From Eubacteriaceae bacterium (GTDB lineage: Bacteria; Bacillota; Clostridia; Lachnospirales; Lachnospiraceae): a stretch of 64,000 nucleotides of DNA. The notes under the pieces are model-generated. The model made no database searches. It was not told the origin of the DNA and was given only the letters and a program-made list of their open reading frames with translations. The translations under genes and the position numbers were made by a program. This document shows positions 28,497 through 36,419 of the stretch, one piece after another. The stretch covers positions 1 through 64,000 of the forward strand of contig CAJTDQ010000010.1 of assembly GCA_910574895.1 (NCBI GenBank), given 5' to 3'. The stretch's first letter is position 1. Every line of letters starts with the position of its first letter.

Positions 28497-28952
28497 ATGA
28501 AAGGATTTAATGAAGAATTATTAAGTGCATGGTTAAGATTATCTAATACCATATGTAATGAAAGAATTGTTACACAGCTTCCATATAATGAAGCGTTGAT
28601 ATGCAATATTCTTAATAATCAAAGAAAAAATTTTCCGGGTAAGTATTTAACCGCAACTGATTTGTGTGAAAAAACAAGATTATTGAAATCTCTGATGAAT
28701 CGGACTTTGAACAGTCTTGAGGAAAAGGGACTGATTGTCAGAAAGAGATCCGAGGAAGATAAACGGAGTGTGTATGTAATGTTTAATGAAGAAAATATTT
28801 CTTATTATGAAAAAGGTCATGAAGAAGTATTGGAAGTGGTTGATGAAATTGTAAATAAGATTGAAAAAAGAATTGGTTCTGAAAAAACAAAGGAAATTGT
28901 AGATGTGTTTAATGTTATTTCAGATGCAGCGTTAGAAGTAATTCATCAGTAG
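28497..28952 (+). CDS. MarR family transcriptional regulator
   Basis: This 151-residue winged-helix repressor has the recognition region TATDLCEKTRLLKSLMNRTLNSLEEKGLI and wing RKRSEEDKRSVYVMF, where MarR proteins bind palindromic DNA as dimers. AAAAGGAG 7 nt upstream fixes the start; the reading frame extends 26 codons further upstream without a ribosome site. It faces the MATE pump, and the shared 180-bp region contains repeated AACGAAA motifs near 28402 and 28429 that could be operator parts. DegV follows within 9 bp, so it is probably co-regulated. Confidence 0.88.
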   Translation: MKGFNEELLSAWLRLSNTICNERIVTQLPYNEALICNILNNQRKNFPGKYLTATDLCEKTRLLKSLMNRTLNSLEEKGLIVRKRSEEDKRSVYVMFNEENISYYEKGHEEVLEVVDEIVNKIEKRIGSEKTKEIVDVFNVISDAALEVIHQ

Positions 28953-28960
28953 GAGGTATT

Positions 28961-29800
28961 ATGATTAAATTTTTAATAGAGTCTTCATCAGACTATGATG
29001 TAAAAGAAGCAAAAGAAAAAGGAATAGAACATGTTTCCATTCCAATTACGATTGGAGAGAGAACATTTTATGATGACGGAAGTGTGACAAAGGATGAGTT
29101 TTATAAGATGACTCAGGAGTCAGAAGAGTTTCCAAAAACATCACAGCCATCACCTCAGGAGTTTATGGAAGTTTTTGAAAAGGCAAAAGTTTCAGGAGAT
29201 GAACTGATTTGTGTACTTCTGTCTTCAGGATTAAGTGGTACGGTACAGAGTGCAGCACTGGCAAAGGATATGGTAGATTATGATAATATTTATATTGTAG
29301 ATTCTCTTACAGCTACATATGCCATTAAAGTTTTAGTGGATTATGGCATGGAATTAAGAGATAAAGGAAAGAATGCATCAGAGATTACAGATATATTAAA
29401 TGAAATAAAATCCAGAGTAAAGATTTATGCAGTACTTGATACGTTAGAAAATTTGTATCGTGGTGGAAGGCTTTCTAAGTTGGAAGCAGGCATTGGCAGT
29501 CTGGCAAAAATTAAACCATTGATTACGATTACAGAAGACGGAAAAATTGGAGTAAAGGCAAAAAGCATCGGAAAGAAAAAGGCACTAAATGATATTGAAA
29601 AACTGATTACAGCAGAGAACATTGATGAGAGTTTTCCTATATATAGTTTATATTCTCTGGGAACAGAAAATAATGAAACATTTACGGATAAATTGAGTGA
29701 ACAGGGAGTAGAATTTACAGATAGATTTCAGATTGGACCGACGATTGGAACGCATATCGGACCGGGAGCTTACGGTATTATATTTGTCCGTAAGGAATGA
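28961..29800 (+). CDS. DegV family fatty-acid-binding protein (FakB-like)
   Basis: This 279-residue protein matches DegV/FakB proteins, which bind one acyl chain and present it to the FakA kinase. Family features are SSSDYD at the start, KTSQPSPQEFMEVF, LSSGLSGTVQSA, and GPTIGTHIGPGAYGI at the end. AGGAGG precedes the ATG, and it follows marR by 9 bp. Neighbouring alcohol and aldehyde dehydrogenases could act on fatty aldehydes, but that link is an inference from position. Confidence 0.92.
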   Translation: MIKFLIESSSDYDVKEAKEKGIEHVSIPITIGERTFYDDGSVTKDEFYKMTQESEEFPKTSQPSPQEFMEVFEKAKVSGDELICVLLSSGLSGTVQSAALAKDMVDYDNIYIVDSLTATYAIKVLVDYGMELRDKGKNASEITDILNEIKSRVKIYAVLDTLENLYRGGRLSKLEAGIGSLAKIKPLITITEDGKIGVKAKSIGKKKALNDIEKLITAENIDESFPIYSLYSLGTENNETFTDKLSEQGVEFTDRFQIGPTIGTHIGPGAYGIIFVRKE

Positions 29801-29857
29801 TAATACTAATTTTGTAACCAGATAAATTATGAGCTTTAAGAGAAGGGGAAAGAAAAT

Positions 29858-31060
29858 ATGAATTGTTTGAAAAAAGTATACTGCAGGGTTTTTCAGATTT
29901 GTTTTAGAGCAGCATTACCATTACTGCCTTATACAGAGCCTAAAATATTAGAAGGAATGGATAAAATACCAAAAGTATTGGAAAAGTTTGATTATAATAA
30001 GGTTTTAATAGTGACCGATAAAGGAATAACAGAAGTAGGACTTGGGAAGCAGCTTACGGATATTTTGGAAAAAGCAGATATATCTTATGAGTATTACGAT
30101 AACACTGTAGCAAACCCTACTGTTTCAAATGTGGAAGAAGCAAAAGATAAGTACATAGAAGGTGGCTGTCAGGCAATTGTAGCATTAGGTGGTGGTTCAT
30201 CTATGGATTGCGCAAAGGCAGCAGGAGCCAGAGTGGTAAAACCGAATCAGCCGGTAAGTAAAATGAAAGGGATTTTAAAAATACATAAAAAGATTCCATT
30301 GCTGTTAGCGATTCCGACGACTGCAGGAACAGGTAGTGAGACGACTTTGGCAGCGGTAATAACAGATGAAGAGACACATCATAAGTATCCAATTAATGAT
30401 TTTCCGTTAATTCCAAAGTATGCAGTGTTGGACTATAAAGTTACCACGAGTCTGCCACAACATTTAACAGCTACAACAGGTATGGATGCACTGACTCATG
30501 CGGTAGAAGCATATATTGGGAGAAGTACTACAAGATATACAAGAAAAAAAGCTGTAAGAGCAGTGAAATTAATTGGAAAAAATCTTAAAAGAGCATATGA
30601 TGATGGAAATGATGCGAAGGCAAGAATGAATATGTTGAAAGCCTCATATTGTGCAGGAGTGGCATTTACACAGTCTTATGTGGGATATGTACATGGTGTC
30701 GCACATTCTTTAGGAGGGCAGTATGGAGTACCTCATGGACTGGCTAATGCAGTTATTCTTCCATATGTATTGGAGATGTATGGCGAAGCCTGTTATAAGA
30801 AACTCGCGAAGCTTGCAGTGAAAGCAAATATTATAGAAGATAAAAAGAATGATGATGAGACAGCGAACGCTTTTATTCATTGGATAAAGGATATGAATCA
30901 GTCAATGAATATTCCTGATTATATAGAAGGAATTGAAGAGAAGGATATTCCGAAAATGGCAAAGCACGCAGACAAGGAGAGTAATCCGTTATATCCGGTA
31001 CCAAAGTTAATGAATGCAAAGGAACTTGAAGAGGTTTATTATAAAGTCAAAAAACGGTAA
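29858..31060 (+). CDS. Iron-containing alcohol dehydrogenase
   Basis: This 400-residue NAD(P)-dependent enzyme belongs to the group III (Fe-ADH) family. The NAD-binding loop is ALGGGSSMDCAKA, followed by the family motif PTTAGTGSETT. Metal ligands are visible as Asp in TGMDALTHAVEAY, the His of that same motif, and His residues in HGVAHSLGGQYGVPHGLAN. It has an extra ~20-residue N-terminus (LKKVYCRVFQICFRAALPLLPY), which may pack on the membrane or on a partner. The substrate is unknown; it lies 82 bp before an aldehyde dehydrogenase, so alcohol-aldehyde-acid interconversion is plausible. Confidence 0.9.
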   Translation: MNCLKKVYCRVFQICFRAALPLLPYTEPKILEGMDKIPKVLEKFDYNKVLIVTDKGITEVGLGKQLTDILEKADISYEYYDNTVANPTVSNVEEAKDKYIEGGCQAIVALGGGSSMDCAKAAGARVVKPNQPVSKMKGILKIHKKIPLLLAIPTTAGTGSETTLAAVITDEETHHKYPINDFPLIPKYAVLDYKVTTSLPQHLTATTGMDALTHAVEAYIGRSTTRYTRKKAVRAVKLIGKNLKRAYDDGNDAKARMNMLKASYCAGVAFTQSYVGYVHGVAHSLGGQYGVPHGLANAVILPYVLEMYGEACYKKLAKLAVKANIIEDKKNDDETANAFIHWIKDMNQSMNIPDYIEGIEEKDIPKMAKHADKESNPLYPVPKLMNAKELEEVYYKVKKR

Positions 31061-31142
31061 AGTGCAGGCAACATCTGTTTGAGGAGTAAAGTAGAGATTG
31101 CGTCTGTGATGTAGGTAAAATAAAGGAAAAAAAGGAGACAGG

Positions 31143-32516
31143 ATGAGTAGAATTGAGGATGTTGTAAAAAAACAGAGAGCGTTTTTTGGAAAAAAACAAA
31201 CATTTAATGTGAATTACAGAATTAAATATTTAAAGAGATTAAAGCAGGTAATATTAGAGTGTGAAGAGGAAATCTGTCAGGCATTAAAATTGGATTTGGG
31301 TAAGTCTTCCAGCGAATCTTATATGTGCGAAATTGGTTTGACATTAGCAGAATTATCTTATCAGATAAAACATGTAAAGCGTTGGAACAAGCCGAAAAGA
31401 CACAGAACAGATTTGGCTAATTTCCATGGAAAAAGTTATTCTGTTTTTGAACCATATGGTGTGGTTTTAGTTATGGCACCTTGGAATTATCCTTTTATGC
31501 TGACGATGGAACCTTTGATTGGAGCGATTGCGGCAGGTAACTGTGTTGTGGCAAAACCATCTGCATATTCACCGGCAACCTCCTCTATTATTAAGAAGAT
31601 ACTTGAAAAGGTATTTGATAAGGAGTATGTATGCGTGGTAGAAGGAGGGCGTGCAGAGAATACAGAATTATTGGAGCAGAAATTTGATTATATATTCTTC
31701 ACCGGAGGCGTGACTGTAGGAAAACTGGTTATGGAGAAAGCCGCAAAGAATCTGACGCCGGTATCCTTGGAGCTGGGCGGTAAAAGCCCATGTGTCATAG
31801 ATAAGACTGCAAATCTGAAATTGGCAGCAAAGAGACTGGCTTTTGGAAAATATTTGAATCTTGGACAGACATGTGTGGCACCGGATTACATGCTGATAGA
31901 TAAAGACATCAAGGATGAATTTTTACAGATTTTTAAAAGCACTGTACAGAAAATGTATGGGGAAAACCCATTAGAGAATCAGAATTATGGTAAGATGATT
32001 AATGAGAAACATTATTCTCGTGTTATGGGATTAATTGATCAGGAAAAGGTCGTGTTAGGTGGAAAGGGAAGAGATAATGAACTTCGTATTGAGCCTACAG
32101 TATTAGATAATGTCACAGAGAATGATGCAGTGATGCAGGAGGAAATCTTCGGTCCTGTATTACCTGTCCTTACTTATGATGAATTAGATGAGGCTGTAGA
32201 CTTTATAGAAAAGCGTCCGCATCCATTGGCATTGTATATTTTCTCTAATGATAAAAAAGTACAAAAACTGTTCACAGAAAAACTGGCATTTGGTGGAGGC
32301 TGTATTAACGATACAGTATTGCATCTTGCAACATCACAGATGGGATTTGGTGGTGTTGGAAACAGTGGCATGGGAGCATATCATGGAAAGAAAAGTTTTC
32401 AGACATTCACCCACGAAAAGAGTATTTTAAGAAAATATAACTGGATTGATATGCCGATGAGATATCAGCCGTACAGAAAAATGTATGATAAGATGGTAAG
32501 AATATTTCTTAGATAG
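31143..32516 (+). CDS. Aldehyde dehydrogenase, class 3/fatty-aldehyde type
   Basis: This 457-residue NAD(P)-dependent enzyme oxidises aldehydes to acids. The catalytic Cys lies in LGQTCVAPDY, the general-base Glu in SLELGGKSPCV, and the coenzyme region is FFTGGVTVGK. PWNYPF early in the chain and the shorter length are typical of the class 3 (ALDH3) group. AAAGGAG precedes the ATG. Its C-terminus ends in basic and aromatic residues (MRYQPYRKMYDKMVRIFLR), perhaps peripheral to the membrane. A large inverted-repeat element starts directly at its stop. Confidence 0.92.
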   Translation: MSRIEDVVKKQRAFFGKKQTFNVNYRIKYLKRLKQVILECEEEICQALKLDLGKSSSESYMCEIGLTLAELSYQIKHVKRWNKPKRHRTDLANFHGKSYSVFEPYGVVLVMAPWNYPFMLTMEPLIGAIAAGNCVVAKPSAYSPATSSIIKKILEKVFDKEYVCVVEGGRAENTELLEQKFDYIFFTGGVTVGKLVMEKAAKNLTPVSLELGGKSPCVIDKTANLKLAAKRLAFGKYLNLGQTCVAPDYMLIDKDIKDEFLQIFKSTVQKMYGENPLENQNYGKMINEKHYSRVMGLIDQEKVVLGGKGRDNELRIEPTVLDNVTENDAVMQEEIFGPVLPVLTYDELDEAVDFIEKRPHPLALYIFSNDKKVQKLFTEKLAFGGGCINDTVLHLATSQMGFGGVGNSGMGAYHGKKSFQTFTHEKSILRKYNWIDMPMRYQPYRKMYDKMVRIFLR

Positions 32517-32517
32517 A

Positions 32518-32857
32518 TTCCGGTTTTTAGGGGTAAGACTTTACTGCTGAAGTAATACGGACAGAGAATATCTTCACCTCGATTCTTAAACATTTATAGA
32601 AAACAAAAATAATATTGAATATTTTAAGCACCGACTTCATCTTCGAAAAAATCTGATGATTTTTTCTCAGGTAAGTCTGGATATTTGATTTTGTAAATCA
32701 AATATCCGCTTAATATTCAATATTATTTTTATTTTATAAATGTATTCAAGACTCTCAAGTTCCTATATTCTCTGTCTGTATTCTTCCAGCAGTGAAATGC
32801 TCCAACTTCTAAAAACCCGAATCTGTCAAATGGGAAAGTATGGGCGGTCTGTCCATG
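32518..32857 (+). repeat. Y-shaped long inverted-repeat element B
   Basis: The feet CGGTTTTTAG (32521-32530) and CTAAAAACCCG (32809-32819) close a long basal stem containing ACAGAGAATAT (32571-32581 region) with ATATTCTCTGT (32764-32774) and AATATTGAATATT (32611-32623) with AATATTCAATATT (32712-32724). The tip has a hairpin around 32643-32668 and another ATATTTGATT/AATCAAATAT (32681-32690/32696-32705). It is the + strand match of the element at 14644-14981 and, like that copy, has about 30 conserved bases beyond one foot. It starts at the aldehyde dehydrogenase stop codon. Confidence 0.82.
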
Positions 32858-32869
32858 TTTTTTCGTCTA

Positions 32870-33075
32870 GTATATTACATATATTTTATTATCAAACCGG
32901 AAAATATATATGTAAAAAATGTTTGAAAAATGTGGCAGGTGAAAACATATTACATATTTATCTTTACCTAACAACCAGATATATATGTAAAAAGTGTTTG
33001 AAATTTATAGCCGATGAATATATATTACATATCTACTACAAAAAATAAGAATTAATATATGTAATTTTATATAAT
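32870..33075 (+). repeat. Tandem 75-bp repeats
   Basis: ATATATATGTAAAAA at 32904 recurs at 32979, exactly 75 bp later, with the following 70 bp also similar. A partial unit precedes (32870-32903) and another follows (33054 on). Each unit carries ATATGTAA near its start and TTACATAT near position 45, an inverted pair that can form a hairpin. Read in one frame the units encode a repeating YICKKCLK-type peptide, but no ribosome site supports translation. The remaining 33076-33240 is AT-rich with one more ATATATATGTAA at about 33131 and no gene. Confidence 0.65.
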
Positions 33076-33239
33076 AAAGCGGAAAAAACGATTGAGAATA
33101 CATCGGAAAACTAAAGAATCAATACTATATATATGTAAATCTTAAATATATTTTGTGGTAAGATGGTGGATTTTCTGTACATATCACTCTGGCAGCGAAA
33201 TGCCGTCGTCACAACAATTACAATTTATAAGTTTGCGAT

Positions 33240-33268
33240 TTGTAATAGTAACAGAAATTTATTATAAT
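33240..33268 (+). promoter_or_regulatory. Promoter of the acyltransferase gene
   Basis: TTGTAA (33240-33245) and TATAAT (33263-33268) are spaced by 17 nt, 28 bp before the gene. An inverted pair ATTACAA (33217-33223)/TTGTAAT (33240-33246) covers the -35 and could be an operator. Confidence 0.6.
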
Positions 33269-33295
33269 ATAAATAATTTGTTTGGGAGGGAAAGA

Positions 33296-34384
33296 ATGGA
33301 AAAATTAAATTTTACAAAAAAGGACACGAATATTATAAAAGGCATAGCAATTATATTTTTAATGATACACCATTGCTTTAGGTCTCCGAAAAGATATATA
33401 GGATGCGAGGTTATTTTTTTACCTTTGAATCAGGATATTGTAGCTTATCTGGCATCTTTTCTTAAAATATGTGTACCGATGTTTGTATTTTTGACAGCAT
33501 ATGGCATCACTGTTTCCCTAAAAAATAGAAATAATACTTTAAATGTCACGGGGGAGCAAATGGTATCGTATACAAAACATAGAATGTTTCATTTATATAC
33601 TGGATGGATTTTCGTTTTTATTTTTTGTGAGATATTTTGCATGATATATTCAAGATTACCACTTGAAACGTATGGTAGAAACATACAAGGTGTTGTATAT
33701 TTCTTAATTGATGGACTGGGCATAGCGAATCTGTTTGGAACTCCGACTTTAGTAGGAACATGGTGGTATATGAGTCTGGCAGTTTCGTTAGTTATCATTC
33801 TTCCAATATTGATAAAAATTTATAGTAGAATTGGTTTTTGGTATATGTTTCTTATATTTTCAATTTTATCAAGACAGTTGGGATTAACAATATCATCTCT
33901 TGTACATTGGACACCGGTTGTATTGCTTGGTATTGCTTGTGCTGATAAAGGCTGGCTGGTTAAAATGAGGGAAATTAAGATGATAAAAGGCTCAGTGACA
34001 GCAAATAAATTATTGAAGTTTATAATAGGAATTATAATTATTATTGGATTAATTATTTTTAGACAGAGCAGTATATCTTCAGTATTGTTCGAAATTAAGG
34101 ACGGAGTCATTCCATTTTTTATAATATATTTTTTATATGAATTTATCTGTCCAGTAAAATATTTAAATGATGTATTAGAGTTTATCGGAAAGTATTCTAT
34201 GAACATCTTCTTGATTCATACATTTATAAGAGCAACGTATTTTAGAGAATTTATATATGGATTTAAATATGCTCCTCTCATTGTTATTGTGTTGTTGCTA
34301 ATTAGTTTGGTGATTGCTGTGTTAGTGGAATATTCGAAGAAAGTTTCAGGGTATCAGAAATTGTGTAATAAAGTAAACATTTAG
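33296..34384 (+). CDS. Acyltransferase family 3 membrane protein
   Basis: This 362-residue membrane protein has about ten hydrophobic helices. The first holds the family signature: KGIAIIFLMIHHCFR, with the conserved His pair thought to take part in acyl transfer. Members (OafA-like) move acetyl or other acyl groups onto surface polysaccharides or peptidoglycan. The start at 33296 follows GGGAGGG; the frame is open 47 codons further upstream without a ribosome site and with repeat-derived sequence. It is alone between repeats and the heat-shock operon, with its own promoter and terminator. The acceptor is unknown. Confidence 0.82.
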   Translation: MEKLNFTKKDTNIIKGIAIIFLMIHHCFRSPKRYIGCEVIFLPLNQDIVAYLASFLKICVPMFVFLTAYGITVSLKNRNNTLNVTGEQMVSYTKHRMFHLYTGWIFVFIFCEIFCMIYSRLPLETYGRNIQGVVYFLIDGLGIANLFGTPTLVGTWWYMSLAVSLVIILPILIKIYSRIGFWYMFLIFSILSRQLGLTISSLVHWTPVVLLGIACADKGWLVKMREIKMIKGSVTANKLLKFIIGIIIIIGLIIFRQSSISSVLFEIKDGVIPFFIIYFLYEFICPVKYLNDVLEFIGKYSMNIFLIHTFIRATYFREFIYGFKYAPLIVIVLLLISLVIAVLVEYSKKVSGYQKLCNKVNI

Positions 34385-34402
34385 AATATTTTACAATTTT
34401 GA

Positions 34403-34453
34403 GAACGTATAAAGATTTTAGAAAAAGAAATCTTTATACGTTCATATTTTTTT
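34403..34453 (+). terminator. Strong terminator before the heat-shock operon
   Basis: GAACGTATAAAGATTT (34403-34418) and AAATCTTTATACGTTC (34428-34443) form a perfect 16-bp stem followed by an AT step and eight or more T. Confidence 0.9.
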
Positions 34454-34477
34454 TACAAATCTTTTTAAAATAAACTG

Positions 34478-34506
34478 TTGACAAAGGAAAAACATAGTGA
34501 TAGATT
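34478..34506 (+). promoter_or_regulatory. Heat-shock operon promoter
   Basis: TTGACA (34478-34483) and TAGATT (34501-34506) are 17 nt apart, with the CIRCE operator just downstream. Transcription should start about 34513, between promoter and operator. Confidence 0.75.
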
Positions 34507-34523
34507 AGTGCATAGAATAAATA

Positions 34524-34550
34524 TTAGCACTCGAAATAAATGAGTGCTAA
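34524..34550. promoter_or_regulatory. CIRCE operator (HrcA binding site)
   Basis: TTAGCACTC (34524-34532), nine bases, GAGTGCTAA (34542-34550) is a perfect match to the CIRCE consensus. HrcA, encoded directly downstream, is known to bind this dyad and repress the operon until heat shock titrates GroEL away. Confidence 0.97.
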
Positions 34551-34579
34551 CAACACAAAACCATAGAAAGGAGATGTCT

Positions 34580-35632
34580 ATGGAATTAAGTGAGAGAAAA
34601 GAAAAAATTCTTGATGCAGTTATACGAAATTACTTAGAGACCGGAGAACCGGTAGGTTCCAGAACAATTTCTAAGTATACTGATTTGAATCTGAGTTCAG
34701 CAACGATTCGAAACGAAATGTCTGACTTAGAAGAGATGGGATATATTGTTCAGCCACATACATCAGCAGGTCGTATTCCAACAGATAAAGGATACAGACT
34801 ATATGTTGACAATATGTTAAAAGACAAACTGTCTCAGTTAGACGAGCGTGAGCGAAAAGTTACTGAAAAAGAAGACCTTCTTATAGAAAAGGTTGATAAG
34901 GTAGAAACACTGCTTCAGAATATGGCAAAGGTGCTGGCGGCGAATACGAATTATGCCACAATGGTATCTTCGCCAAAGTCTCAGGGAAATAAAATAAAAT
35001 TTATTCAATTATCTATATTGGATGAAAAACAACTGTTATGTACAGTTGTTTCAGATAAAAATCATGTAGTCAATAAGATTGTCAAGGTTAGCCGGGAAGT
35101 TAGCCAGGAAATGATTGTCCGATTGAATGTCGCATTAAATACAGCCCTTGCAGGCTTGTCCATGGAAGAGATAAATTTAGGTGTTATTACAGCACTTACT
35201 TCTCAGGCAGGAGAGTTTGAGGGATTGGTAAATGAAGTTTTAAAAGCGATTACGGAGGCCATTTCCACAGAGGCGCAGATGAAGATTTATACATCAGGTG
35301 CAACGAATATATTTAAATATCCGGAACTCAGTGATAAGGAAAGAGCTAGTCAGCTTCTGACCACATTAGAAGAAAAGTCACAACTTACAGAATTGATTAA
35401 TGAGAGTGACGAGGAAACCGGAATTCAGGTATATATAGGAAGTGAGAGTCCTGTCCAATCTATGAAGGACTGCAGTGTTGTAACTGCAACGTATGAATTA
35501 GAGGATGGATTTAAGGGAACAATCGGTATTATTGGTCCAAAGAGAATGGACTATGAAAAGGTTGTAGAAACACTAAGAGTTGTGAAAGAACAGTTAAGCA
35601 ACAGTTTAGACAACGAAGGTGATAACAAATAG
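34580..35632 (+). CDS. hrcA: Heat-inducible transcriptional repressor HrcA
   Basis: This 350-residue repressor has an N-terminal winged helix (LDAVIRNYLETGEPVGSRTI, ATIRNEMSDLEEMGYI, PHTSAGRIPTDKGYRLYVD) that binds CIRCE. A GAF-like middle domain and the C-terminal dimer region (KGTIGIIGPKRMDYEKVV) follow. The start at 34580 is 6 nt from AAAGGAG; the in-frame ATG 34574 touches that site. It is first in hrcA-grpE-dnaK-dnaJ and so represses its own synthesis. Confidence 0.97.
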   Translation: MELSERKEKILDAVIRNYLETGEPVGSRTISKYTDLNLSSATIRNEMSDLEEMGYIVQPHTSAGRIPTDKGYRLYVDNMLKDKLSQLDERERKVTEKEDLLIEKVDKVETLLQNMAKVLAANTNYATMVSSPKSQGNKIKFIQLSILDEKQLLCTVVSDKNHVVNKIVKVSREVSQEMIVRLNVALNTALAGLSMEEINLGVITALTSQAGEFEGLVNEVLKAITEAISTEAQMKIYTSGATNIFKYPELSDKERASQLLTTLEEKSQLTELINESDEETGIQVYIGSESPVQSMKDCSVVTATYELEDGFKGTIGIIGPKRMDYEKVVETLRVVKEQLSNSLDNEGDNK

Positions 35633-35697
35633 AAAATGAGATGCCGGCACAAACGTATCATAAACGAAGAGCCGGGAGTTAGAGAAAGGAGAGTCCA

Positions 35698-36318
35698 ATG
35701 ACTACTGAAAATAAGGATTTGGAAGAAGGGCTTGAAAAAGAAGTAGATATTGTGGAAGATGTCTCAGAAGAAGTAGAAGAAACTACTGAGGAAGCAGAAG
35801 AGAACGCAAATGTCGAAGAGGAAAAGGCAGATGACACAGATAAGTCCGACAAAAAGAAAAAGAAAGGTTTCAAGAAAAAAGATAAAAGAGATGAGCAGAT
35901 AGAGGAACTAAATGACAAGTATCAGAGACTGTTTGCAGAGTTTCAGAATTTCAGAAGCCGAAGTGACAAAGAAAAGTCAGCGATGTTTGAAGTAGGTGCA
36001 AGATCCATTGTAGAAAAGATTCTGCCGGTAGTCGATAACATCGAGAGAGGCGTAGCTGCCTTAAGTGAAGAGGATTTAGATTCTCCTGTTGGACAGGGAA
36101 TGAATCTTATTTATAAACAATTATTGCAGACTCTGGAAGATATGGGAGTAGAGGCAATCGAGGCAAAGGGACAGGAGTTTGACCCTGAGCTTCACAATGC
36201 TGTAATGCATGAAGATAATGATGAGTTCGGTGAAAACATTGTATCTGAAGAATTACAGAAAGGTTACAAGTACAAAGACACTGTGGTAAGGCACAGTATG
36301 GTAAAAGTAGCCAATTAA
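35698..36318 (+). CDS. grpE: Nucleotide exchange factor GrpE
   Basis: This 206-residue co-chaperone releases ADP from DnaK. The N-terminal ~60 residues are strongly acidic then Lys-rich and probably disordered. A long helix follows (EQIEELNDKYQRLFAEFQNFRSRSDKE), then the beta-wing ending KGYKYKDTVVRHSMVKV, typical of GrpE. GAAAGGAGAG precedes the ATG. It lies 65 bp after hrcA, in the CIRCE-controlled operon. Confidence 0.96.
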   Translation: MTTENKDLEEGLEKEVDIVEDVSEEVEETTEEAEENANVEEEKADDTDKSDKKKKKGFKKKDKRDEQIEELNDKYQRLFAEFQNFRSRSDKEKSAMFEVGARSIVEKILPVVDNIERGVAALSEEDLDSPVGQGMNLIYKQLLQTLEDMGVEAIEAKGQEFDPELHNAVMHEDNDEFGENIVSEELQKGYKYKDTVVRHSMVKVAN

Positions 36319-36336
36319 GTATCAAAGACAGAATTG

Positions 36337-36381
36337 TAAGAAAACTTACAAAGATTCATAGTAGAGAATAGGGCGAAGCCC
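36337..36381 (+). promoter_or_regulatory. Two small hairpins between grpE and dnaK
   Basis: TTGTAAG/CTTACAA (36337-36343/36348-36354) and GGGC-GAA-GCCC (36371-36381) lie in the 100-bp gap. Neither is followed by a T-run. They may affect mRNA processing or stability ahead of dnaK. Confidence 0.4.
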
Positions 36382-36419
36382 CTGGTTAAATTTTGTAAAA
36401 GTTTTAGGAGGAAAACAAA

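Noticed and set aside
32740-33048. 102-codon open frame with repeating YICKKCLK segments
   Set aside because: It begins inside the Y-element, has no ribosome site, and its repeats are simply the 75-bp DNA repeats read in frame.
32870-33075. CRISPR array
   Set aside because: The 75-bp units adjoin each other without unique spacers, and no cas genes are present.
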